NCBI GenBank assembly: GCA_000314955.1
Contig: BAEM01000042.1
Coordinates: 124,001 to 188,000, forward strand
Length of the DNA: 64,000 bases
Direction: 5' to 3'
Origin: Paraglaciecola chathamensis S18K6
GTDB taxonomy: Bacteria; Pseudomonadota; Gammaproteobacteria; Enterobacterales; Alteromonadaceae
The notes below the pieces were generated by a model that was not told the origin of the DNA, did not search any database, and saw nothing but the letters and a program-made list of their open reading frames with translations. Position 1 is the first letter of the stretch; each line of letters begins with the position of its first letter. Of this stretch, positions 37,656-47,224 are shown one piece after another. Position numbers and translations under genes: made by a program.

Positions 37656-38381
37656 CTAAGCAGTACTGCCCGCATCCACCGTCATCACAGCCCCGGTGAT
37701 GGCGCTAGCTTTTTCACTTAACAAGAAGCTCACCATAGCAGCAGCGTCTTCTACACTGGCTAGTTTGCCTAATGGGCTTCTGCGTTGTATCGAAGCAAGC
37801 TTCTCACCCTGTAAATCGCCGGTCATGTCAGTTTGCATATAACCGGGTGCCACACAATTCACGGTAATGCCTGCTTTTCCCACTTCTCTGGCGAGCGATT
37901 TACTAAAACCCTCTAACGCGGCTTTACTAGCAGCATAAACACTCAAACCATTGAAGCCCGTTTTGGCGATGATCGAAGATATGTTTACAATGCGGCCTTT
38001 TTTATTTAGCAGCATAGAGCGTAGCAAGTACTTACTTAACAACATGGGAGACTGCACATTCAACCGCATTAAACTGTCAATTTCCCCATTTGGCATAGTG
38101 GCCAATACGCCATCATGCCCCGCCGCCGCATTGTTTACCAAACCGTATGGACGACCAAACTCTTTCACTATGCTTTTACACACTGCAGGTATAGCGTCCA
38201 GTTCTGCCAAGTCGGCCTGGATAAAGTGGCAAAGCTCAGGAAATGAGGCTACTAAATCTTGCAGTTCAGTACTATACGTGCGAGCGACGGCAACCACTGC
38301 CATTCCAGAGTTAAGAATATCTCGGCAAATGGCTAAGCCTAGTCCCCTGCTCGCCCCTGTTACCACAACGTAGTTAGACAT
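37656..38381 (-). CDS. FabG-like short-chain reductase
   Basis: The 241-aa SDR has TGASRGLGLAI (NADPH binding), NNAAAG, catalytic Ser in VNISSI and YAASKAALEGF. It resembles 3-oxoacyl-ACP reductases. The ATG at 38381 has AGGAG at proper spacing; the one at 38387 is too close to it. It overlaps the acyl-activating enzyme gene by 8 bases, next to an ACP gene, so reduction of an ACP-bound 3-oxoacyl group to a 3-hydroxyacyl group for sugar decoration is plausible. Confidence 0.85.
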   Translation of the reverse strand: MSNYVVVTGASRGLGLAICRDILNSGMAVVAVARTYSTELQDLVASFPELCHFIQADLAELDAIPAVCKSIVKEFGRPYGLVNNAAAGHDGVLATMPNGEIDSLMRLNVQSPMLLSKYLLRSMLLNKKGRIVNISSIIAKTGFNGLSVYAASKAALEGFSKSLAREVGKAGITVNCVAPGYMQTDMTGDLQGEKLASIQRRSPLGKLASVEDAAAMVSFLLSEKASAITGAVMTVDAGSTA

Positions 38382-39744
38382 GATCATCGCTCCTGTTTAG
38401 TTTGCCTGTTGGGCTCATCACTAAACTGTCAATTTTGCGCAATTTTACAGGAATTTCAAAGCGTTGCAGAAATAATTTGCACTGAGAGCGAATAGTTTGG
38501 CTGATATTCACCCACTCAAGATTAGGTTCAATAACGATATCAGCCACCACAAGATTACCTAGCACGCTATTGGGCTGCCCATACACTTTTGCCTGAGACA
38601 CACCTTCAACCGACAAAATGACTGATTCGACTTTTTCTGGCGGTACTTTATTTCCACCCACATTGATAACCCCGCTTGCCCGGCCAAGAAAGATCACTCT
38701 ATCCCCCTCTAAGCGCACGATGTCCTGCGTATCAAGATACCCTTTGTCATCGATAAGTGTATCAAGTTGCGCATCTAGCTCATGCTTGGGTTTTATGCGT
38801 AAGTGTTGTTTTTCATCTACGGCTAACTGTGCGTTGCTTACACCTTGCTGTAACCAACTAGCAGGAAATCCGGCTAATTGATCTTTTACTACAAACCCAA
38901 CTCCCGCTTCAGTAGAGGCGTATATATGAGCAATGCTGGCGGTGGGATGTAACTTAGCTAATTTGTCTAATAGGGGTTGATCAACAATTTCGCCACCAAG
39001 CGTAATGCGTTGCAAAGGTACATTGTGTAAGTGGTTACTCATCAGCATTTGCCGCCACATACTCGGCGTAGCCGAAATAGCATTAACGTTAGTGTTGACC
39101 CAGCATTGTATTTTTAACAGCAAATCATCGCTATCGTCATCTACCAGTGTCGCGCCACTGATAAGCACTTGCAGCAAAACCTGCAAACCAGCATATCTGT
39201 ATGCTTGATAGAGGTTTGCCCAACATAAGTCCCCAAGCGTGAGCGATGCCTTACTGTTACGGGTAAGTGAAGCCAGCGTATGGGCAAACCACTTAGGTTT
39301 GCCCGTAGTACCTGATGTGGCTAAATACCATTGCGTCACTACATTTGAGCATTGGCTATCTGTTGTCACCCGCCCGCTTAGTCGCTCTTGCTTTTGGTCT
39401 TCATCAATAGAGCTTTGAACTACAGACTCAGTATTTGGGCTTTTCGTTGCAGAAGCATCTGCTAGATCGATAGTAATACGCGTGATACTTGCATCAAGGT
39501 CTTTAGCCAACACGGCTGAGCATAAATAGAGGCGACTGCAGTGACCATCAAAAGCCAGCATGCCTACAACGAAAGAAGCTGCGTTGGTGTAAATCAATGC
39601 TGCAGGTTGTTTGCTAAGGTGTGAATAGGTTTGGCGATACGCGTTCGCGTAGACCATCAATTGGTGAACAGTATAGGTTTCAACTGCGCCAACGATATTG
39701 GCGTTCGCACCATGCTCGCCGAGCAGTCCAACAAGATTATTCAT
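38374..39744 (-). CDS. AMP-binding acyl/aminoacyl-activating enzyme
   Basis: The 456-aa product is of the ANL superfamily: LATSGTTGKPKWFAHTLASL (P-loop), IAHIYASTEAGVGFV, DIVRLEGDRVIFLGRASGVI and the C-terminal VGGNKVPPEKVESVI hinge, with a final catalytic Lys in SPTGKLNR. It is shorter than most such enzymes. It should activate a carboxylic acid as acyl-AMP and load the adjacent ACP. Start overlaps the ACP stop as TAATG. Confidence 0.85.
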   Translation of the reverse strand: MNNLVGLLGEHGANANIVGAVETYTVHQLMVYANAYRQTYSHLSKQPAALIYTNAASFVVGMLAFDGHCSRLYLCSAVLAKDLDASITRITIDLADASATKSPNTESVVQSSIDEDQKQERLSGRVTTDSQCSNVVTQWYLATSGTTGKPKWFAHTLASLTRNSKASLTLGDLCWANLYQAYRYAGLQVLLQVLISGATLVDDDSDDLLLKIQCWVNTNVNAISATPSMWRQMLMSNHLHNVPLQRITLGGEIVDQPLLDKLAKLHPTASIAHIYASTEAGVGFVVKDQLAGFPASWLQQGVSNAQLAVDEKQHLRIKPKHELDAQLDTLIDDKGYLDTQDIVRLEGDRVIFLGRASGVINVGGNKVPPEKVESVILSVEGVSQAKVYGQPNSVLGNLVVADIVIEPNLEWVNISQTIRSQCKLFLQRFEIPVKLRKIDSLVMSPTGKLNRSDDHV

Positions 39745-40004
39745 TACTGACTCTGTTGCTCTAACCCTTTAGCATATACGGCAACAAACTCAGCAAATGT
39801 AGCAGGATATACCGTTATCGCTAACTCCGTGAAAGGATCAATACCTAGTTCTTCTTCCAACTGAGCAACCAACATCGCATACCCCAAAGAATCAAGCCCT
39901 GATTGAAGCAATAAGGTATCAGATTTAATTGGTTCGATTAGCTGACAGTCGCTTAGCTCGGCAACATCATGCATCGCCCGTTTAACGGTTTGTTCTATAT
40001 TCAC
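39744..40004 (-). CDS. acyl carrier protein (GTG start)
   Basis: The 86-aa product has the 4'-phosphopantetheine attachment Ser in LLQSGLDSLGYAMLV and an acidic helical form. The GTG at 40004 overlaps the pseH stop as GTGA and has AAGGA upstream; the longer frame to 40097 would run deep into pseH. It should carry an acyl group loaded by the neighbouring ANL enzyme. Confidence 0.88.
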   Translation of the reverse strand: MNIEQTVKRAMHDVAELSDCQLIEPIKSDTLLLQSGLDSLGYAMLVAQLEEELGIDPFTELAITVYPATFAEFVAVYAKGLEQQSQ

Positions 40005-40612
40005 ACTGTTTCCTTGCTCAAAAATGTCACTTGCTGACACCCTCTTTGAATGGGTTTTGGTAATTTGGCTAGCACCTTTTCTCTGTGCGCTTGCCACTTT
40101 CGCATTGCATAATAAAAAAAATGAATTTTGTATTCTGATACAGCGGTTTGGTCTGTGCGGTGACGCAGACCACCCGCTTCAATTTTTATTCGTTCGTAAT
40201 CAAATAGCTTATGCAGTTTTAAAGCCGATGTGTTAAAGGACAATACTTGGGCTTCTAGCGCTTCACAACCTACGTGTTGCAATGCGTATTCTAGTGCAGC
40301 CCATTCGAGAATAAGCCCACTACCAGGCGCACAATTCACCTCACCTAAGTAGCACCCCCACTGCATTGTAGCCTGCTGAGTATCACTAAAATTTAGCACA
40401 CCAACCGGGCGTAAGTGCTGGCGGTAAATCCAGCATTCACGGTTGACATCTTGCAACAAAGCCTCGAACCAATGCTCATGCTCATCCCAAGTGATTAGCT
40501 TGTCGTAGTGCATATTTTCTCGCACTCTATCGCTATTTCGCCACTGCCAAACAGTCAATAAATGCGATGCATCAATAGGTATAAAATCATGTTCTACGGC
40601 AACTCTATTCAT
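40001..40612 (-). CDS. pseH: PseH, Pse-pathway N-acetyltransferase
   Basis: PseH acetylates the 4-amino group of UDP-4-amino-4,6-dideoxy-AltNAc, step three of pseudaminic acid synthesis. The 203-aa GNAT protein has LLTVWQWRNSDRVRENMHYD near its start and VGVLNFSDTQ, and C-terminal helices. The ATG at 40612 overlaps the end of pseG by 8 bases; the frame extends to 41038 but that would overlap pseG widely. Its fusion-free placement between pseG and an ACP gene hints that an acyl-ACP may be used in this cluster. Confidence 0.87.
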   Translation of the reverse strand: MNRVAVEHDFIPIDASHLLTVWQWRNSDRVRENMHYDKLITWDEHEHWFEALLQDVNRECWIYRQHLRPVGVLNFSDTQQATMQWGCYLGEVNCAPGSGLILEWAALEYALQHVGCEALEAQVLSFNTSALKLHKLFDYERIKIEAGGLRHRTDQTAVSEYKIHFFYYAMRKWQAHREKVLAKLPKPIQRGCQQVTFLSKETV

Positions 40613-41747
40613 CGATGCTTGCCTCAGGGGAGTGATTGGGTGATTCCGGATAAAGCGCAGTGTAAATATGCTCCAATCCGTTTTGCTGACGAACATCTTT
40701 TGCTTTGCTATGCATGTTTTGAAGTTGCTCTGGTTGGTGCCACAGCGCCAATGTTTTTTGCAGTAACTGTTCAAGAAGCTGCTCTTTTGCTTCCCTAACA
40801 GCGTCCTTTTGCGGTTGTCGCAACTGAGCAAGAGCAAGAGCAATAGCATGACTAACATAGCACCACCCTTGCGTACTTGCTTGCTCACTCGCAAACAACT
40901 GATTCTCAGCCGAAACCACCAATATTGATGGCGCAGCACAATGCAGTAACTCAAACTGACTCCCACCCGCCGCAGAAACAGCCAAACGCCCCTGCTGGTA
41001 AACTTCGGCCATCTTGTGGCAGTCATGAATATGCTCAATCGAGAGACGGCTAACGTTTAAAAACCTTTCTAGCTCATCTAATTGTTGATAACCACTCCCG
41101 GTGATTACAGTAATTGGCAACCGAATAGCCGAAGCCTCAAAGTGCTGCAACAAAGGTAATGTGAGTTCACTGGGGTCACTGCCGCCGAAAGTTATAATTA
41201 ACCTCGTTCGCATTTCAAACGGTATCTCTGTGACTTGATAAAACTCTCGTCGCAATACGCGATACTTAGCCCCAGTGCAATGCAGCGCATTGGGCAAAAG
41301 CCTATCATAGGCCAAGCTATCCGCTCCATTTGCCCAATTAATAACCATAGCCAATTTGCTATCTTGGCGCTTTGCATCCAAAAGCTGACCATCATCAAAC
41401 ATCGCAAGTCTACACCCCTTCAAATCCAGAAATCTTCGATAATCAAAATCGAATTGATAACCGTCTAGAATAAGCCAATTTGCTTGCTCATCACTACATA
41501 GTTGCTTTAATTCCTGTTGTTCGTTCGCCGCGGTGCGACTTGAAAGTAAGTATATTTCCCCTACCCAATCATCACGCTTTTGGCAATGCTCTAAACTCGT
41601 ATTACTAAGAGCGAATATCACTCGTACTTGGCATTTAACTAGCCCTTGCGCTAACGCGAGACAGCGCATAAGGTGCCCTAAGCCAATATCAACACTCGCT
41701 TCGACTCGAATAACAACACATCGCATAGGGTTAGGAATAATCGACAT
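40605..41747 (-). CDS. pseG: PseG, UDP-sugar hydrolase
   Basis: PseG removes UDP from UDP-2,4-diacetamido-2,4,6-trideoxy-L-altrose. The 380-aa protein has the N-terminal IRVEASVDIGLGHLMRCLAL motif with the catalytic His, and a GT28-like C-terminal domain with ITFGGSDPSELTLPLL and AAGGSQFELLH. It overlaps pseI by 17 bases from ATG 41747; an alternative ATG is at 41726. Confidence 0.93.
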   Translation of the reverse strand: MSIIPNPMRCVVIRVEASVDIGLGHLMRCLALAQGLVKCQVRVIFALSNTSLEHCQKRDDWVGEIYLLSSRTAANEQQELKQLCSDEQANWLILDGYQFDFDYRRFLDLKGCRLAMFDDGQLLDAKRQDSKLAMVINWANGADSLAYDRLLPNALHCTGAKYRVLRREFYQVTEIPFEMRTRLIITFGGSDPSELTLPLLQHFEASAIRLPITVITGSGYQQLDELERFLNVSRLSIEHIHDCHKMAEVYQQGRLAVSAAGGSQFELLHCAAPSILVVSAENQLFASEQASTQGWCYVSHAIALALAQLRQPQKDAVREAKEQLLEQLLQKTLALWHQPEQLQNMHSKAKDVRQQNGLEHIYTALYPESPNHSPEASIDE

Positions 41748-42804
41748 GAGTCCAATTTAACGCTGTTCCTTTGGGGATATCTTGCTTAGCGTGCTTACCC
41801 TGCACCGCTTGCCAGTACTTAGGGGCTAGGCCAAATGCGGGGCGAACCACTCGAAGGTTTTGCTCAGTGAATAACTCTCCGGCTTGTATATTTTCGCAGG
41901 CATAAATTGAGCGCCTATACTGCTTTGACTCTTGCTCAACGTCACTCCCTCCGTACTTGACCTCACCAAGCGCTTGCCATGCCCGTTCGGTTTCATCCAC
42001 CAGCATTTTAAACTCAGCAGGCTCTAAGGAAAAGGCTGCATCAACCCCACCGGCTTGCCTATCCAGCACGAAGTGTTTTTCGATAACATTCGCACCTAAT
42101 GCTACCGATGCGACCGATACACCAACCCCAGCAGTGTGATCAGACAACCCCACTTGACAATTAAATGCTTCACGAAGATGAGGAAGAGTGAATAAATTTG
42201 TATTTGAAGGTTGCGCCGGATAAGTGCTCGTACATTTAAGTAAAATAATGTCTTGGCAACCCGCAGATTTAGCTGTATTTACAGCTAACTCAATTTCGCT
42301 CAAGGATGCCATCCCTGTAGACATAATCAGGGGTTTACCCATCGATGCGGCTTTAGTTATCAGCGGAATATCTGTCAACTCAAACGACGCTATTTTGTAG
42401 CAAGGCACGTCTAATTCAGCGAGAAAATCAACAGCCGAGGCATCAAAAGGCGAGCTAAATGCCAGCATGCCTTGCGCCTTTGCTCGTTCGAATAACACAC
42501 TGTGCCATTCGTATGGAGTGGCCGCTTTAGCATATAACCCATGTAATGAAGCGCCATGCCATAAATTGTTCTTTTCCTGAATAACGAAGTCAGCTGAATT
42601 AACGTCTAAAGTCATGCTATCAGCGGTAAACGTCTGAAGTTTAATTGCATGAGCACCCGCCGCCGCCGCAGCATCCACCATGGCAAGCGCCAAATCAATC
42701 TGCTGATTATGATTACCGCTAAGCTCTGCAATAATAAAAGGAGGATGCTCAGCTCCTACAGCTGTATTTCCAATGAATATAGTGTGGTGTTTATCTATCG
42801 ACAT
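41731..42804 (-). CDS. pseI: PseI, pseudaminic acid synthase
   Basis: PseI condenses 6-deoxy-AltdiNAc with phosphoenolpyruvate. The 357-aa protein has the NeuB-type barrel (FIIAELSGNHNQQIDLALAM, IKLQTFTADSMTLD, LLKCTSTYPA, GLSDHTAGVGVSVA) and a C-terminal SAF domain (about residues 290-350). The SGNH form near the start is typical of PseI rather than sialic acid synthases. Confidence 0.95.
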   Translation of the reverse strand: MSIDKHHTIFIGNTAVGAEHPPFIIAELSGNHNQQIDLALAMVDAAAAAGAHAIKLQTFTADSMTLDVNSADFVIQEKNNLWHGASLHGLYAKAATPYEWHSVLFERAKAQGMLAFSSPFDASAVDFLAELDVPCYKIASFELTDIPLITKAASMGKPLIMSTGMASLSEIELAVNTAKSAGCQDIILLKCTSTYPAQPSNTNLFTLPHLREAFNCQVGLSDHTAGVGVSVASVALGANVIEKHFVLDRQAGGVDAAFSLEPAEFKMLVDETERAWQALGEVKYGGSDVEQESKQYRRSIYACENIQAGELFTEQNLRVVRPAFGLAPKYWQAVQGKHAKQDIPKGTALNWTHVDYS

Positions 42805-42843
42805 AAATTCGTTCTTAGCTTGTGATTCGTTCTAACGTTTAGG

Positions 42844-43929
42844 TTATCGACTTAGCTCGGTAAAAATTGATTCTATGCCATCAGCGAGCTCTTCAGGTTT
42901 ATCACAACAACATTGCTCGTGGTTACTTTGAGTAAAGGGGCAATGAACCGGACAGCGCTCGGTTTGCTCAGTTGCGTAGTCTGGCATACTCAATAACGGA
43001 GATTCGCTAGCGCTGATTAACAAGGTTAAACAGCCTACGGCTGTACCATACCATTGTGATTCCCCGGGCTTTGTCACCACCAAGTCGGCAGCAGAAACTT
43101 TACTTAACATTTCCAGTAGTGGCAATTTACTCTGGGCATTTGTCCAAACCCTATACCCTTTGGCTTCAAGCACGTGTTTCAACTCTAAGACATATGGATA
43201 AGCATATCCGTCATGGGCATCGGTTAGGCACAAGGCAATTGTCTTCGGGTGTTCAATCGAGTCTTGAACACCCGAATTTCCTTTGTCATTTAAAAAAATA
43301 GGAGACTTAGCCGCAGGAAGATGCTCAGTCGGTATGCGTACATCAATGTCGATATTTTTAAAGCCACAGCATTCCCGTAAATAAAACTCAGTAAAGCCAG
43401 CGTCAAACTGTTGCTGGGTATCCCACCAGCGACTATGTAAACGACTCATACCACTGAATGTGCTTTGCATGTAATACTCTGTTGACTGCACAAATTCAGG
43501 TTTCAGGCTTTGCTCTTTAAATTGACTGAATAAACTTTGCACTGAAATATTCAACATATCGCCAGCGACATTTTCGCCTGCATCGTGAAGAAAACGTGCT
43601 AAAAAACACGGCATAAATGCCGTATCAAGGTTCACTATTTGGCTATATTGATTGGGAATGATCTTTTCTGCCAATCCCAGAAAGGCTTCAATTGCGACCA
43701 ATAAATCATTTGGCCACGCATGAGCAGGTAGGCTAAATGTTGTAATATCTGGGTCAATCAGCTTGATGATATCAACACCATCACCAAAGGTGAGAAAATC
43801 AATATGGCTGTCTGGGAATGCTTGGCGAAAATGCCGAAACGCCGCTACGCCGATTGTGGCAGCATCTTTTACACTCAACATACGGATAAGCAATATACGC
43901 TCGGACTTTAGCGATGCTGACTCGTTCAT
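42844..43929 (-). CDS. GT9-like glycosyltransferase
   Basis: The 361-aa product starts like heptosyltransferases of family GT9 (RILLIRMLSVKDAATIGVAA, HIDFLTF) and ends with a short Cys-rich part (CPVHCPF, CCCDKP). It has TKPGESQWYGTAVGCL where GT9 proteins bind the donor. Embedded between pseF and pseI, it is probably a transferase acting on the Pse-containing glycan. Donor and acceptor are unknown. Confidence 0.65.
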   Translation of the reverse strand: MNESASLKSERILLIRMLSVKDAATIGVAAFRHFRQAFPDSHIDFLTFGDGVDIIKLIDPDITTFSLPAHAWPNDLLVAIEAFLGLAEKIIPNQYSQIVNLDTAFMPCFLARFLHDAGENVAGDMLNISVQSLFSQFKEQSLKPEFVQSTEYYMQSTFSGMSRLHSRWWDTQQQFDAGFTEFYLRECCGFKNIDIDVRIPTEHLPAAKSPIFLNDKGNSGVQDSIEHPKTIALCLTDAHDGYAYPYVLELKHVLEAKGYRVWTNAQSKLPLLEMLSKVSAADLVVTKPGESQWYGTAVGCLTLLISASESPLLSMPDYATEQTERCPVHCPFTQSNHEQCCCDKPEELADGIESIFTELSR

Positions 43930-43930
43930 T

Positions 43931-44632
43931 CTATTCCCCCTTGTTGAATTGGATAAACGCTTTATACATTAGCTCAGCGCGAACCCAATCCTCAAGCGTG
44001 TCGATGTCTTGCACTAGGTGGCGGGGCAACACAATAGGAATACTGGTTTCACTGAAAGTAGGAATTCCTTTTAAAAAAGCTTCGCTTGTTCCCCAGTAAA
44101 ATTGCCCTGCATCATGATAGGCCTCTGCTAAATCCTGAGAGCGTTTTGGAATGTCTTGAGGAAAAAAAGGAAACACACCGCCGTTTTGCATTTTAAGTGC
44201 CCGCTGTATAGGGAAAGGAAAACTAGTCACGGAAAAGGCAAAATGTTTTAAACTATCAGAAGTTAGCCTTTGGAGCCCTTCTTGTAATGCCGAGATTTGG
44301 ATAAACGGCGCTGTTGCGTAAATGCAGCATGTATAACGTGGGTTTGTTCCTCGTGCTTGCATTTCCTTAATCGCATGCTGAACAACAGGCGTTGTTCCGG
44401 TAAAATCATCAGACAGATCGCCCGGTCTCAAAAACGGTATTTCCGCGCCATAGTCCTTCGCTATTTGTGCTATTTGTTCACTGTCGGTAGATACAATAAT
44501 CTTGTCAAACAATCCAGAATTCTGTGCCGCTTCAATAGAATAAGCAATTAAAGGTTTCCCACAGAACATTTTACTGTTTTTACCTGGGATACGCTTACTT
44601 CCGCCCCTAGCGGGGATAACGGCAAGGTTCAT
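43931..44632 (-). CDS. pseF: PseF, CMP-pseudaminic acid synthetase
   Basis: PseF activates pseudaminic acid with CTP. The 233-aa protein has the nucleotidyltransferase signature VIPARGGSKRIPGKNSKMFC and IVSTDSEQIAQIAKDYGAE, as in NeuA-type enzymes. It follows pseC by 10 bases and is one base before the GT9-like gene. Confidence 0.94.
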   Translation of the reverse strand: MNLAVIPARGGSKRIPGKNSKMFCGKPLIAYSIEAAQNSGLFDKIIVSTDSEQIAQIAKDYGAEIPFLRPGDLSDDFTGTTPVVQHAIKEMQARGTNPRYTCCIYATAPFIQISALQEGLQRLTSDSLKHFAFSVTSFPFPIQRALKMQNGGVFPFFPQDIPKRSQDLAEAYHDAGQFYWGTSEAFLKGIPTFSETSIPIVLPRHLVQDIDTLEDWVRAELMYKAFIQFNKGE

Positions 44633-44642
44633 TTAACGAGAC

Positions 44643-45779
44643 TCACTGTAACACTTCATGCAGGCTATCAATTACATGCCGCTGCTCAGACTCCGTCATA
44701 GCTGGAAATAACGGCAGGGTTATAGCACCTTGATAAAACTGTTCAGCATGAGGGAAGTCCCCTGTCTGAAAACCTAACTTCTGATAATAAGGTTGTTGAT
44801 GAATAGGGATGTAGTGGACGTTAACGCCAATCCCTCGGGCCCTTAGTTCGTCAAACACCTGCTTGCGATCATGTTCCAACAGCTCAATCATAAAAAGATG
44901 CCACGCACTGCTAGCAAGCGCTTCCTCATTAGGTAGCTTTACAGGCAATGCACGCAATGCATTTACATAAACAATAGCTTTCTCACGTCTGTGCTGAATA
45001 AACTCATCTAATTTGTTCAACTGCGATAACCCCAAAGCCCCATGCAGGTCGCTCATCCGGTAGTTATAGCCTAATTCGTGCTGCTCGTAGTACCAAGCAC
45101 CTTGCTCTTTATCATCAAGTAAGGATGGCTCGCGAGTGATACCATGCTTAGCAAACAAGGTTAAGCGTTCTAGTAAGTTGTTATCGTTTGTTGTTATTGC
45201 GCCGCCTTCTGCCGACGTTATCGATTTCACGGGATGAAAACTTAGCACCGTCATATCGCTGTATTGACAACAACCCACAGGTTTACCTTGATACGTCGCC
45301 CCAAGCGCGTGAGCTGCATCTTCAATTAGCGTAATATTGTATTTTTCTGTCAGCGCTGCAATAGCTTGCATATCACAACTAGCGCCTGAAAAGTGCACAA
45401 CAATCAATACCTTAGGGATTTTCTTGCAACGAGCAAGTTTGCTCTCTAATTGTTCTACACAGATATTGCGTGTCAGAGGGTTTATATCGACAAAATCAAC
45501 CTCAGCTGCGCAATAACGCGCGCAATTTGCTGAAGCAACAAATGAATTTGGAACTGTCCAAACGAGATCAGTCGGCCCCACCCCCGCCGCTAAACAGGCA
45601 ACATGAAGACCAGAGGTACCGCTGTTTACAGCCAACGCAAACTGGGCATGTGTGTACTCACACAGGGCCTTTTCAAATGCAGGTACTGCTATCCCCTGAG
45701 TGAGGAACTGATTTTGGAGGACGTTAACTACCGCATCAATATCCTCTTGATCTACAGCATGGCGCCCATATGGCAACAT
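44643..45779 (-). CDS. pseC: PseC, Pse-pathway aminotransferase
   Basis: PseC aminates the 4-keto sugar made by PseB. The 378-aa PLP enzyme starts MLPYGRHAVDQEDIDAVV and has LAVNSGTSGLHVACLAAGV, IEDAAHALGATY and the PLP lysine in FHPVKSITSAEGGAI. The ATG at 45779 is used; a TTG at 45785 is upstream. The pseB stop is eight bases before it. Confidence 0.95.
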   Translation of the reverse strand: MLPYGRHAVDQEDIDAVVNVLQNQFLTQGIAVPAFEKALCEYTHAQFALAVNSGTSGLHVACLAAGVGPTDLVWTVPNSFVASANCARYCAAEVDFVDINPLTRNICVEQLESKLARCKKIPKVLIVVHFSGASCDMQAIAALTEKYNITLIEDAAHALGATYQGKPVGCCQYSDMTVLSFHPVKSITSAEGGAITTNDNNLLERLTLFAKHGITREPSLLDDKEQGAWYYEQHELGYNYRMSDLHGALGLSQLNKLDEFIQHRREKAIVYVNALRALPVKLPNEEALASSAWHLFMIELLEHDRKQVFDELRARGIGVNVHYIPIHQQPYYQKLGFQTGDFPHAEQFYQGAITLPLFPAMTESEQRHVIDSLHEVLQ

Positions 45780-45787
45780 ATTCAAAG

Positions 45788-46786
45788 CTATTCCGTGACT
45801 TTATCTAACTTGCGAAGTTCTTCAACCGATAAAAAATGAGGATTAGTGCCAGAATGATACTCAAATTTCTCTTCTACAGGTTTACCGATTTCCCCAAGTT
45901 TATTGCGTTTGTAGTTTATGTTCTTTTCAAAAAATAAAATAGCGGGTGTGATGACATAGTGGTCATCAAACTCTAACGAATGATGTGCCATTTCTTCAGG
46001 CACCATCACTTCGTGTAGCTTCTCGCCTGGGCGAATACCTACAAGATCATGATCGCGTGTGCCGCTCATAGACTCCACTAAATCAAGGATTGATACTGAA
46101 GGAATTTTCGGCACGAAAATCTCCCCGCCTTGCATTCGTTGAAAATTCCTAACAACAAATTCAACACCTTCATCTAATGTGATCCAAAAGCGGGTCATTT
46201 CCGCATGAGTGACAGGTAAACTTGTTTTACCTTGCTCCAATAAAGAGCGATAAAAGGGCACAACCGAGCCACGAGAACCAACAACATTGCCATAACGTAC
46301 CACTGAGAAGCGCGGCCCTTTGGCTCCAGAAATGTTATTTGCTGCCACAAACAGCTTATCTGAAGCGAGCTTGGTAGCGCCGTAGAGGTTGACCGGATTT
46401 GCGGCCTTGTCGGTTGATAAGGCAATCACGCGACTCACATTCGTCGCTATAGCCGCATCAATGACATTTTGCGCGCCATTGATATTGGTTTTAATACATT
46501 CGTTTGGATTATATTCCGCTGCAGGGACCTGTTTTAACGCGGCAGCATGCACGACAAAATCAACGTCTCGCATGGCCGAAATCATCCGATCTTTGTCACG
46601 TACATCACCAATAAAATAACGCATACAAGGCGCATCAAACACCTGCTGCATTTCAAATTGCTTAAGTTCATCGCGTGAATAAATGATAAGTTTTTGCGGT
46701 TGAAAGTGCTTTAAAAGGAAAGAAACAAAGCGCTTACCAAATGAGCCGGTACCGCCGGTAATAAGAATTGATTTATTGTTGAACAT
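45788..46786 (-). CDS. pseB: PseB, UDP-GlcNAc 4,6-dehydratase (5-inverting)
   Basis: PseB starts pseudaminic acid synthesis. The 332-aa SDR has ILITGGTGSFGKRFVSFLL for NAD(P) binding, VVHAAALKQVPAAEYNP and the catalytic YxxxK in LYGATKLASDKLF. It is the first gene of the pse operon after a 129-base gap from fliT; no recognisable promoter was found there. Confidence 0.96.
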   Translation of the reverse strand: MFNNKSILITGGTGSFGKRFVSFLLKHFQPQKLIIYSRDELKQFEMQQVFDAPCMRYFIGDVRDKDRMISAMRDVDFVVHAAALKQVPAAEYNPNECIKTNINGAQNVIDAAIATNVSRVIALSTDKAANPVNLYGATKLASDKLFVAANNISGAKGPRFSVVRYGNVVGSRGSVVPFYRSLLEQGKTSLPVTHAEMTRFWITLDEGVEFVVRNFQRMQGGEIFVPKIPSVSILDLVESMSGTRDHDLVGIRPGEKLHEVMVPEEMAHHSLEFDDHYVITPAILFFEKNINYKRNKLGEIGKPVEEKFEYHSGTNPHFLSVEELRKLDKVTE

Positions 46787-46915
46787 TTTTCCATCACCAA
46801 GGGTTAAGCTGATTGGGGTTTATCTTAGTGTATATGACTATGAATATTAAGGATATTAACAAGATACGACTAATTCAATAATATACGAATATTGGTACTA
46901 ACTATTTGGTGATTG

Positions 46916-47224
46916 TTAATAATATTTCTTTACTGCTTTGCGCCCTCGAATTAACCCACTCAATTCCTTTAACGATTGATTAAATAGCCGTTGCGCGCAA
47001 TCGACCAATGCATCATTCACTTTAATTTCTGCTTCGCAAAATTGGGCCTTTTGTGCTTGATCTAATGTGCTTAAATAATTGTTAATACACCGGTCACGCT
47101 TAACTGACAGAGAGTGAAATGATTGCTCATCCAATGCTTCACTGTTAAGCAAGGCGGTAATTTCCTGATTAAGCACAGATAATTCAGGCGGAGTAAATGG
47201 GTGTTCAAGGTTAATTTTATTCAC
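46916..47224 (-). CDS. fliT: FliT-like flagellar chaperone
   Basis: The 102-aa helical protein follows fliS with a GTGA overlap, the location of fliT or its functional equivalents, which chaperone FliD. The sequence is poorly conserved (ITALLNSEALDEQSFHSLSV, ending RGRKAVKKYY), so the call depends mainly on position, size and predicted helices. Confidence 0.65.
   Translation of the reverse strand: MNKINLEHPFTPPELSVLNQEITALLNSEALDEQSFHSLSVKRDRCINNYLSTLDQAQKAQFCEAEIKVNDALVDCAQRLFNQSLKELSGLIRGRKAVKKYY

Noticed and set aside
40001-41038. A 345-codon version of pseH
   Set aside because: The N-terminal extension lies wholly on pseG in another frame; the ATG at 40612 matches the GNAT domain start.
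24384-46786. Interpreting the glycan block as an O-antigen or capsule locus
   Set aside because: There is no wzx, wzy, wzz, ABC transporter or ligase gene, it is enclosed by flagellar genes, and it has a FliA-type promoter and a Maf gene. LPS use of some products cannot be excluded.
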